From: an uncultured Candidatus Saccharibacteria bacterium
Lineage (GTDB): Bacteria > Patescibacteriota > Saccharimonadia > Saccharimonadales > UBA4665
Assembly (NCBI GenBank): GCA_937988795.1
Contig: CALKHY010000066.1
Span: 1 to 13,310 of the forward strand
Length of the DNA: 13,310 nucleotides
Direction: 5' to 3'
Made by a program: the position numbers and the translations under genes. This document shows, in pieces, positions 5,956 to 11,511 of the stretch. The notes beneath the pieces were generated by a model, which worked only from the letters and a program-made list of their open reading frames with translations, did no database searches and was not told the DNA's origin. Position 1 is the first letter of the stretch, and every line of letters starts with the position of its first letter.

Positions 5956-7227
5956 ATGAAACTAAAAAAGTTGCTGGATAGACGGGCTGGCTACAGCCTG
6001 GCTTCCCTGGGATTATTGCTGGGCATGGCGGCGCCCGCCGTTGTGCCGGCATTCGCATCTGCGGAATTATTAACAGACCGCAGCATAACCATGAGCACGT
6101 CTGCTGTCGGTGCTACAGGCGTGTCATACAAAGTTAAGTTTACGGCACCGACCGTTATTGGGGCGGACCAAGATAACGAGGGTGGCGTTATTATCGACTT
6201 CTGTTCCAATACGGCAGTGATCGGAGATTCATGTGATGCTCCGGCTGGCTTGAATGTAAATCCTGGCGGTAGCTTGACACTTGCCGATGTGAAGTATAAC
6301 GATTCTGACCCGGCATCCGACGGTTCCATTTCGGGTACGGGCAACCACATAGAATGGACTGCGGGCACTGCAACCACGGCAGGTGCTACTATAGAGCTGA
6401 CGCTCAACGGTATTACAAACCCGTCAGACGTAGGTGTCTTTTATGCACGCATCACCACTTACGCTGACAAAGGAGATTTTGACACCTACGTCGATGAAGA
6501 AGAGGTGGGTGCATACGCTGACGCTGGTTCGGTCGCCCTGGCCGCTACCGCCGGCATTGGTGTAAGCGGCTACGTTCTAGAGAGCATGATCTTCTGTGTC
6601 TCGGGTGATGAACCCAGTGTCAACTGTGGTATTGATGAAGTCAATTGTGATCCAGGAGGGGGCCCGGTAGACGAAGGTTGTGTGACCGCCCCGAACGTAG
6701 TCCTTGGTGAAGAGCAAGCTGAAGGTGTGTTTGCACTCGTCTCTAACGCTGTAAGCACCGCTTCGATCTTTGCGCAGCTCTCAAGCAACGCATCCGGCGG
6801 TGTTGTGGTTAACCTGAAGAGCGATGCCCTGGGTTGTGGCGGTCTGTACTTAAATGGCGATACAGATGAGTGCCACATTGCGCCGCAAACCAACTCTGTA
6901 TCCACAATCAACCCGGGTGATGCGAAGTTTGGTCTAAAAGTTGGGGCAGCCCAAGCAGCTCCGCTGACTAATGGCAACCCTGGTTCAGGCACAGGAAACT
7001 TCGGGGTTGCGGACGGTAGCGGTTACGGTGACACCAATTACTTCATCGACTACGCCGAAGGCGACGCAACTGGCGTAACCAGCACCTACGGTAGCCCGCT
7101 GCTGCAAGCCGAGGGCTCAGTGGACAACATGAACGTAGAAATCACCTTCGGTGCAAGCGCCAACAACAACACACCTGCTGGTGCATACGGCGCCACACTG
7201 AACATGGTTGCAGTAGGCACATTCTAA
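5956..7227 (+). CDS. Secreted Cys-rich surface protein (core form of the family)
   Basis: 423 aa. The signal peptide (residues 1-36) ends VPAFASA|ELL. The mature protein opens TDRSITMSTSAVGATGVSY and carries the family blocks: IIDFC...SCDAPAGLNV (C83, C93); GITNPSDVGVFYARITTYA (152-170); VLESMIFCV...VNC (C214, C224); LSSNASGG (275-282); KFGLKVG (324-330); and TPAGAYGATLNMV (406-418) near the C-terminus. The mature part has eight Cys (also 231, 242, 294, 306), an even number, pointing to disulfide folding outside the cell. Compared with the 687-aa relative it lacks the inserted beta modules, so it shows the basic architecture. There is no TM or sorting signal. A strong terminator follows, then the membrane-anchored partner-type gene at 7353. 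The start is supported by GAGGG upstream and the signal peptide. Molecular function is unknown. Confidence 0.85.
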   Translation: MKLKKLLDRRAGYSLASLGLLLGMAAPAVVPAFASAELLTDRSITMSTSAVGATGVSYKVKFTAPTVIGADQDNEGGVIIDFCSNTAVIGDSCDAPAGLNVNPGGSLTLADVKYNDSDPASDGSISGTGNHIEWTAGTATTAGATIELTLNGITNPSDVGVFYARITTYADKGDFDTYVDEEEVGAYADAGSVALAATAGIGVSGYVLESMIFCVSGDEPSVNCGIDEVNCDPGGGPVDEGCVTAPNVVLGEEQAEGVFALVSNAVSTASIFAQLSSNASGGVVVNLKSDALGCGGLYLNGDTDECHIAPQTNSVSTINPGDAKFGLKVGAAQAAPLTNGNPGSGTGNFGVADGSGYGDTNYFIDYAEGDATGVTSTYGSPLLQAEGSVDNMNVEITFGASANNNTPAGAYGATLNMVAVGTF

Positions 7228-7260
7228 AAAGCACAGGCGATCAGTCAACCAAGTGCCACA

Positions 7261-7294
7261 AAAATCCCCCGCGCTTTAAAACGCGGGGGATTTT
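7261..7294 (+). terminator. Rho-independent terminator after the gene at 5956
   Basis: A perfect 13-bp stem (AAAATCCCCCGCG at 7261-7273, CGCGGGGGATTTT at 7282-7294) with an 8-nt loop and a T-rich tail. The A/T-symmetric ends could let it work in both directions. Confidence 0.9.
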
Positions 7295-7321
7295 GTAATT
7301 ATTGCCTCTATTTGCTACTAT
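7293..7321 (+). promoter_or_regulatory. Promoter for the gene at 7353, starting in the terminator tail
   Basis: TTGTAA (7293-7298), a 17-nt spacer and TACTAT (7316-7321) make a plausible promoter. Its -35 overlaps the last bases of the preceding terminator, so transcript end and next start are packed together. Confidence 0.45.
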
Positions 7322-7352
7322 TATTAACAAAGACAAGAGAGGGGAATATAAG

Positions 7353-8363
7353 GTGAAACTAGCTAAAATACGTAACTGCCTTTTGGTAGCTATTAGTATT
7401 TTGATGCTTGCTGGCGGCCAGCTGGGTGGGATGGTGTTTGCGGCCGACGCATCGTCGGACTCAAACTCGATCGCCAACAAGGCCAATAGTATGAAGATTT
7501 CGCCGCTGCGCACGGACATTACCATCGAGGCTGGCGAGAGCGGCACGGTCGAAGTCCTGGTGACAAACATATCAGACGACGCGGTCATCCTAAGGGCTAT
7601 CGCCAACGACTTTGTGGCCGGCGACGAAAAGGGTACACCCAGCATTATTCTGGACGAAAACAGCTACGCGCCGAGCCACAGCCTGAAGCGGTTCATGAAG
7701 CCGATCGAGAATATCACACTCGGCCCCGGCGAGACTCGCAAGGTAGAAGTGCAAATTGAAGTGCCCGCCGACGCCATGGCCGGCGGTTACTACGGCGTCA
7801 TCCGCTTTGCGCCGGCCACTAGCAGTGGTCAGCCGGTTGATCTTAACGCCAGCGTAGCCTCGCTTATCCTCCTGAGGGTGCCGGGCCCGGTTGTCGAAGA
7901 GTTGGTGCTGACTAACTTCGACGTACGCCAGAACGGCAGTTCTGGCAGCAATTTCCGCACCCCGGACAATCTGGAACTTTTGCTACGCTTCGAGAACAAG
8001 GGTAACGTGCACGTTGCGCCATTCGGTCAGATTGTCGTACAAAAAGGCAAAGAAGTCATATACGACTACAAGTTCAACCAGAAGGATCCCAAAGGCGAGG
8101 TGCTACCTAACAGTGCCCGCCGCTGGGAGGTTCCGCTAGAGAATTTGGGCAAGTTCGGCAAATACAAGATAATCGGTACATTCGGTTATGGTACACAAGG
8201 CCAAACTATCAACGTAGAAAAGACCATTTGGATCATTCCGACACTTTATATCCTTGGCGCGGTAGGGGGTTTACTACTCCTGATCGCCATAATTGTTGGC
8301 ATCTGGTTGTTCCTCCGCTCTTACAAGCGCCGCATCCTTCGCTCTGCCCGCCGCCGGTATTAA
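7353..8363 (+). CDS. DUF916-like membrane-anchored surface protein (paralog)
   Basis: 336 aa from the GTG at 7353. I prefer this start over the TTG at 7302 because GAGAGGGG (7337-7344) lies 8 nt upstream and the protein then begins directly with a signal peptide (MKLAKIRNCLLVAISILMLA...VFA|AD). The ectodomain parallels the protein at 3563. Matching blocks are SMKISPLRTDITIEAGESG; LGPGETRKVEVQIEVPADAM with AGGYYGVIRF; NASVASLILLRVPGPVVEEL; and ENKGNVHVAPFGQIVV. A TM helix (about 293-321) and a strongly basic tail (RSYKRRILRSARRRY) follow. Compared with the paralog it has no Cys in the ectodomain. It follows a secreted Cys-motif protein, repeating the secreted-plus-anchored pairing seen at 2425/3563. 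The DUF916 link is by pattern; scaffold or anchoring function is inferred. Confidence 0.8.
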   Translation: MKLAKIRNCLLVAISILMLAGGQLGGMVFAADASSDSNSIANKANSMKISPLRTDITIEAGESGTVEVLVTNISDDAVILRAIANDFVAGDEKGTPSIILDENSYAPSHSLKRFMKPIENITLGPGETRKVEVQIEVPADAMAGGYYGVIRFAPATSSGQPVDLNASVASLILLRVPGPVVEELVLTNFDVRQNGSSGSNFRTPDNLELLLRFENKGNVHVAPFGQIVVQKGKEVIYDYKFNQKDPKGEVLPNSARRWEVPLENLGKFGKYKIIGTFGYGTQGQTINVEKTIWIIPTLYILGAVGGLLLLIAIIVGIWLFLRSYKRRILRSARRRY

Positions 8364-8377
8364 TCTCTCTCAATTCC

Positions 8378-8405
8378 AAAGCTGCCACTGGTGTGGCAGC
8401 TTTTT
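8378..8405 (+). terminator. Rho-independent terminator after the gene at 7353
   Basis: An 11-bp stem (AAAGCTGCCAC at 8378-8388, GTGGCAGCTTT at 8393-8403) with a TGGT loop, followed by further T's. It closes the surface-protein locus before mnmA. Confidence 0.9.
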
Positions 8406-8428
8406 AATTTCCGTTGTACGGCTCAGGA

Positions 8429-8457
8429 ATGACGAGATAGTCAAAATTTGATAAAAT
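8429..8457 (+). promoter_or_regulatory. Promoter for mnmA (very short leader)
   Basis: ATGACG (8429-8434, 4 of 6 to consensus), a 17-nt spacer and TAAAAT (8452-8457). The ATG at 8467 is 9 nt after the -10, so the leader is at most a few bases. AAGG between them is the only purine patch. Confidence 0.5.
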
Positions 8458-8466
8458 AGTAAGGTT

Positions 8467-9519
8467 ATGGCAAAGAAAGTATACGTCGGTATGAGCGGCG
8501 GAGTGGACAGCTCCGTTGCGGCGGCCCTCTTGAAAGAGCAGGGCTATGACGTCACGGGCGTATACATGAAGAACTGGACGCAGGACCTGCCCGGCATGAT
8601 CTGCCCCTGGAAGCAGGATTACCAGGATGCCAAGCGGGTGGCAACGCAGCTCGACATCCCATTCAAGGTTTTTGATTTCCAGAAGGAATACCGGCAGAAA
8701 GTTGTCGATTACATGATCGAGGAGTACAAGGCTGGTCGTACGCCGAACCCCGACATCATGTGTAACCAGGAGGTCAAGTTTAAGCTGTTCCTGAACGCCG
8801 CGCTTGCTGACGGTGCCGACCTTATTGCCACCGGCCACTATGCCCGCGTGAAGGACGGTCAATTGTTCGCTGGTGTTGATCCCGAAAAAGACCAGTCGTA
8901 CTTCTTGTGTCGCGTTACCGAAGACGCCCTCCGGAAGACACTCATGCCGATCGGCGAGCTGACCAAAAAACAAACCCGCGAGCTGGCACGCAAATTCGGG
9001 CTGGCCACGGCCGAAAAGAAAGACAGTCAGGGCATTTGTTTTGTCGGCAAAGTAGGCATTAAAGATTTCCTCAAGCAGTTTGTGGATTCCAAACCTGGCG
9101 ACATTATCGACCAGCATGGCAACGTCATCGGTCAGCACGATGGCGCGCTGTTTTACACCATTGGCCAGCGCCAGGGTCTAGGCATCGGTGGCGGCCTGCC
9201 GTACTACGTCGTCGGCAAGGATATGGAGAAAAATGAGGTATACGTAACCACTGATCTTCAGGATAAGCGCCTTTGGAATAGCGAGATCACTATAACAAGC
9301 GTTCACTGGATTAACGGCGAACCGGATGAGCAGACGCCCACTAAATACCAGGCGCGCACTCGTTACCGTGCCGAACTGCATGACGTGGCCGAGATCAAGA
9401 AACTGGGCAACGGTAACTGGCACATCAAGATCAAAGACGAAGTCCGCGCCCTCACTCCCGGCCAGTCCACGGTTGTTTACGAGGGCGACCGCGTTGTCGG
9501 CAGTGGCTTAGTGGTCTAA
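8467..9519 (+). CDS. mnmA: tRNA-specific 2-thiouridylase MnmA
   Basis: 350 aa, slightly short for the family (about 360-370). MnmA activates U34 of the Lys, Glu and Gln tRNAs with ATP and replaces the 2-oxygen by sulfur, giving s2U at the wobble position; it acts in the cytoplasm. Seen in the sequence: the PP-loop SGGVDSS (residues 10-16) near the N-terminus; YMKNW (33-37); TPNPDIMCNQEVKF with catalytic C99; ATGHYA (121-126); DQSYFL (142-147); KKDSQGICFVG with the second catalytic C191; and FYTIGQRQGLGIGGG in the central domain. The C-terminal beta-barrel ends VVYEGDRVVGSGLVV. All key residues are present. The ATG directly follows a -10 box and the protein begins, as is usual, just before the PP-loop strand. 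Its stop overlaps that of the convergent small gene by 4 nt. Confidence 0.97.
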   Translation: MAKKVYVGMSGGVDSSVAAALLKEQGYDVTGVYMKNWTQDLPGMICPWKQDYQDAKRVATQLDIPFKVFDFQKEYRQKVVDYMIEEYKAGRTPNPDIMCNQEVKFKLFLNAALADGADLIATGHYARVKDGQLFAGVDPEKDQSYFLCRVTEDALRKTLMPIGELTKKQTRELARKFGLATAEKKDSQGICFVGKVGIKDFLKQFVDSKPGDIIDQHGNVIGQHDGALFYTIGQRQGLGIGGGLPYYVVGKDMEKNEVYVTTDLQDKRLWNSEITITSVHWINGEPDEQTPTKYQARTRYRAELHDVAEIKKLGNGNWHIKIKDEVRALTPGQSTVVYEGDRVVGSGLVV

Positions 9520-9845
9520 TCGATCGGCTTGGCCTGTTCGGGGATTGTCGGTTCTGTCTGTTTGGTGGCGTTGCGCGCAGCAATGGCTGCCTCGCAGAAT
9601 CGGTCCCGTTCAACTTTATCGCCGACTGTCAGCTGAACAGTTTGACCGCAGAGCGTGCAGCCTATGAACAGTCCGTTGCTCGTAGCATGCCCCCACTCCG
9701 CCTTGTCGCCAAAGGTCTGCGCGGCCTGGTATAAATCCTCTTGGGTTAGCTCAACGCCCGTTGGGACGCCCTCACATACACCGCGCGATACGGGATCTTC
9801 CTTGCTGGCTCCGGTAAGTGTAATTCTTTGCCGCTCGGCGCTCAT
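9516..9845 (-). CDS. Small Cys4 (zinc-ribbon-like) protein, copy 1
   Basis: 109 aa from the ATG at 9845 (9857 is an alternative in-frame ATG, adding 4 residues). I do not recognise a named family. Four Cys at 24, 63, 66 and 84 give the pattern C-x38-CxxC-x17-C, suggesting one structural zinc site. The central motif is ATSNGLFIGCTLCGQTV. The C-terminus is a polar, proline-containing tail. There is no signal peptide or TM, so the product is cytoplasmic. The minus-strand ORF at 11187-11471 has the same CxxC-x17-C spacing and a matching A-x-S-x-G-x-F-x-x-C-x-L-C motif, which argues that both are real genes. It is convergent with mnmA (stops overlapping) and divergent from the first GGDEF gene. 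A -10-like TATGAT ends 7 nt before the chosen ATG. A role with the GGDEF protein is inferred from the repeated gene pair only. Confidence 0.65.
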   Translation of the reverse strand: MSAERQRITLTGASKEDPVSRGVCEGVPTGVELTQEDLYQAAQTFGDKAEWGHATSNGLFIGCTLCGQTVQLTVGDKVERDRFCEAAIAARNATKQTEPTIPEQAKPID

Positions 9846-9852
9846 GCCACCC

Positions 9853-9858
9853 ATCATA
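9853..9858 (-). promoter_or_regulatory. -10 box for the small Cys4 gene at 9845
   Basis: On the minus strand TATGAT (5 of 6 to TATAAT) precedes the ATG at 9845 by 7 nt, the same short-leader geometry as at 2413/2425. No clear -35 is found at the right distance. Confidence 0.4.
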
Positions 9859-9915
9859 CCTACCGGCCTTTTTGGTGTATGTGCAAAATCTTACGATCTG
9901 TGGTAGTGTTTGCGG

Positions 9916-9940
9916 TATAGTATTTGAGTGCTTACTCAAA
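9916..9940 (+). promoter_or_regulatory. -10 box and inverted repeat before the first GGDEF unit
   Basis: TATAGT (9916-9921) is followed at once by TTTGAGT-GCTT-ACTCAAA (9923-9940), a perfect 7-bp inverted repeat with a 4-nt centre. The repeat spans the expected transcription start, so it may be an operator or a small leader hairpin. No strong -35 is visible. The first ATG is at 9951. Confidence 0.45.
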
Positions 9941-9950
9941 CAGTGCTGCC

Positions 9951-10073
9951 ATGAGCGAGAGTCCCGAATCTGCTGTTTTGGTTACTGCATGGCCCGAGAA
10001 TGTTCCCGGCATCGTTGCGTTGTCCACACCGACGAAGCGTGAGGACTTTGCAGCATTCAACAGGGTAGAGTGA
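9951..10073 (+). CDS. 40-codon ORF in frame with the GGDEF gene, ending at TGA
   Basis: The ORF starts ATG AGC GAG and encodes MSESPESAVLVTAWPENV followed by a segment ending FAAFNRVE, then TGA (10071-10073). After the stop the same frame continues open into the GGDEF gene (TGT TTG GGC TAC GCA). Three readings are possible: a short upstream ORF translationally coupled to the GGDEF gene; the true N-terminus of a ~409-codon gene interrupted by a nonsense codon; or a TGA that is read through. The joined length would be close to the 414 aa of the second GGDEF protein, which favours an originally continuous gene. The peptide alone matches nothing I know. Confidence 0.45.
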   Translation: MSESPESAVLVTAWPENVPGIVALSTPTKREDFAAFNRVE

Positions 10074-10076
10074 TGT

Positions 10077-11180
10077 TTGGGCTACGCAGGTCTGTCGGCC
10101 GAAGAGAGGGTTTTGGCAGTATTGCGGGATGCTCAAAACCCCGAACCCGAGGAAGTGTCGCGAAAGAAAGCGCGAGCAATCACAACCAACAGGGTGTCCG
10201 GCAACACGCCAAGGGGCGAACTGTTGCACTATTTTATTGAATATTCAAAAGCAGCTTTAGAGCAAGCGTATGCCGAGCACGAGGCGTGGAGCAGGGAACA
10301 TCCGGACTGGCAACCTCAGCCGGGGCGCACAGATAAGCGGCGGCCAGATCCTGGCGTAGACTCGCTTACGCAACTATTGAACCGTGCCGGCCTGGACGAA
10401 AAACTTGACATACTGTACGACTGGTGCAACGAAGAGGTATCAGCAGGCAAAAAGCGGCTTATATCGTTTCTGCTCATTGACCTCGATGAATTTAAGACCA
10501 TGAACGACAGGTACGGGCATGACAGCGGCGACGAACTTTTGAAGATCGTCGGCCAGACGATCGGCACTCATATCCGAAGGGGTGATCAGGTTGTTGGTTC
10601 CCGGTCGGGCGGGGACGAATTTGCTGTTGTGTTTGCCATGGAGGTTGACAGCACTGAAGAGCCGGAGGACATGTCGACGTGGCCCCAAGAAGATGTCGAG
10701 AGATTGCGTAGCATATTACCGGAGGATCAGTGGAGGGATAAAGCGCGCCTGATCGTCGCGCAGCGCGCTATGAGGTTCGCGCAACGGCTCGAGGCGGTGC
10801 TCGATGAAGTAATGAAGCGGTACGCTGATGAAAAATGGAACGAAGAAGCATGGCGTCAAGACGAGGACGCCCAGAAGCCGGACCCGGGCGCTTCCATTGG
10901 TGTTGCGACGGGCGACCCCGCAATAGAAAGGAGTGACACGGTAAAACGGTGGGCCGACAAAAACATGTACGGCCGCAAGCTTGCCCGAAAACTGGTAAAA
11001 GTTGTGGCTGCCGTAAGTTTTGCCCGTCAGGAACTTGTCGACATAGGTGCTATGCCGGCCTTGAGTGAGTTTGTCGATAAGCTGCAAGATGGGCAGATCA
11101 CCAGCCGGTTGCTAAAAAGCCTTTTGCGCAGATTGCTCGAGCTGCGCGGCGATGTGCGGCCGTCTGTTGAAATACGTTAA
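10077..11180 (+). CDS. GGDEF-domain protein, probable diguanylate cyclase, copy 1
   Basis: 367 aa counted from the TTG at 10077, which lies 3 nt after the upstream TGA; the start is uncertain. A charged cytoplasmic N-terminal region (residues 1-93, no TM) precedes the GGDEF domain. It shows DSLTQLLNRAGLDEKL (95-110), IDLDEFKTMNDRYGHDSGD (134-152), SGGDEF (177-182), SIGVAT (273-278) and ADKNMYGRK (293-301). The residues expected for metal and GTP binding (D135, N143, D152 and the GGDEF acids) are intact, so cyclic-di-GMP synthesis from two GTP is plausible. An RxxD at 167-170 resembles the inhibitory I-site but sits 7 rather than the usual 5 residues before GGDEF. The segment from GGDEF to SIGVAT is about 90 residues, roughly twice normal, and rich in charged residues. 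A C-terminal helical tail (about 305-367) follows. Its stop is 6 nt from that of the convergent small Cys4 gene. Confidence 0.85.
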   Translation: MGYAGLSAEERVLAVLRDAQNPEPEEVSRKKARAITTNRVSGNTPRGELLHYFIEYSKAALEQAYAEHEAWSREHPDWQPQPGRTDKRRPDPGVDSLTQLLNRAGLDEKLDILYDWCNEEVSAGKKRLISFLLIDLDEFKTMNDRYGHDSGDELLKIVGQTIGTHIRRGDQVVGSRSGGDEFAVVFAMEVDSTEEPEDMSTWPQEDVERLRSILPEDQWRDKARLIVAQRAMRFAQRLEAVLDEVMKRYADEKWNEEAWRQDEDAQKPDPGASIGVATGDPAIERSDTVKRWADKNMYGRKLARKLVKVVAAVSFARQELVDIGAMPALSEFVDKLQDGQITSRLLKSLLRRLLELRGDVRPSVEIR

Positions 11181-11186
11181 ACGAGT

Positions 11187-11471
11187 CTATTCTCCTGATC
11201 TCTGCCCTGGCGGCCGTGGCGCGTTCTGCATATTTGGCATGTCGTCAGTACATTTATTGGGGCGCCTGAGCCGGAGGTCATAATTGACCCACAATGACGC
11301 CCGACATAACGCACAGACCCCAAAGTACCCCAGGGAAGGCGCATAGGCTTGCCGCAAGCGCCCTTGCAACGCATTATCTATGACACTCTCCGGCAATGGC
11401 TTGCCATCGTCCCGGAGTTTAAATTGGCCATACAAACACAACCTGTCCTGGGGTGTGGCGGGTCGCTCCAT
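11187..11471 (-). CDS. Small Cys4 (zinc-ribbon-like) protein, copy 2
   Basis: 94 aa from the ATG at 11471. Cys at 12, 53, 56 and 74 give C-x40-CxxC-x17-C, almost the spacing of the protein at 9516-9845 (C-x38-CxxC-x17-C). The motif APSLGYFGVCALCRASLW aligns with ATSNGLFIGCTLCGQTV there. In both proteins a helix-like stretch precedes the motif and a polar, proline-containing tail follows. No signal or TM is seen. It accounts for most of the 305-nt space between the two GGDEF genes, which would otherwise be unusually long for this compact genome. A minus-strand promoter fits just upstream of its ATG. Function is unknown; zinc binding is inferred from the Cys pattern. Coding status is supported by the paralog match rather than by homology I can name. 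Confidence 0.6.
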   Translation of the reverse strand: MERPATPQDRLCLYGQFKLRDDGKPLPESVIDNALQGRLRQAYAPSLGYFGVCALCRASLWVNYDLRLRRPNKCTDDMPNMQNAPRPPGQRSGE

Positions 11472-11482
11472 ACTAAACGGGT

Positions 11483-11511
11483 ATTATGTCGCTGGTTGGC
11501 GGACGTGACAG
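11483..11511 (-). promoter_or_regulatory. Minus-strand promoter for the small Cys4 gene at 11471
   Basis: On the minus strand CTGTCA (11511-11506), a 17-nt spacer and CATAAT (11488-11483) lie 11 nt before the ATG at 11471. These elements fall inside the first codons assigned to the second GGDEF gene, so the two divergent units share or compete for the same DNA. Confidence 0.45.

Noticed and set aside
7302..7352. TTG at 7302 as the start of the second DUF916-like gene
   Set aside because: It would add 17 polar residues before the signal peptide and would start upstream of the -10 box. The GTG at 7353 has a good ribosome site.
8404..9138. 244-codon minus-strand open frame
   Set aside because: It is antisense to mnmA, which has all catalytic motifs. 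The frame follows from mnmA codon usage.
9655..9906. 83-codon + frame between mnmA and the GGDEF gene
   Set aside because: The opposite strand carries the Cys4 ORF supported by a paralog at 11187-11471. The + frame has no motif or start signal.
9951..11180. UGA as a glycine codon as in Gracilibacteria/SR1
   Set aside because: About 4000 codons in the other genes contain no in-frame TGA, which is not compatible with general reassignment.
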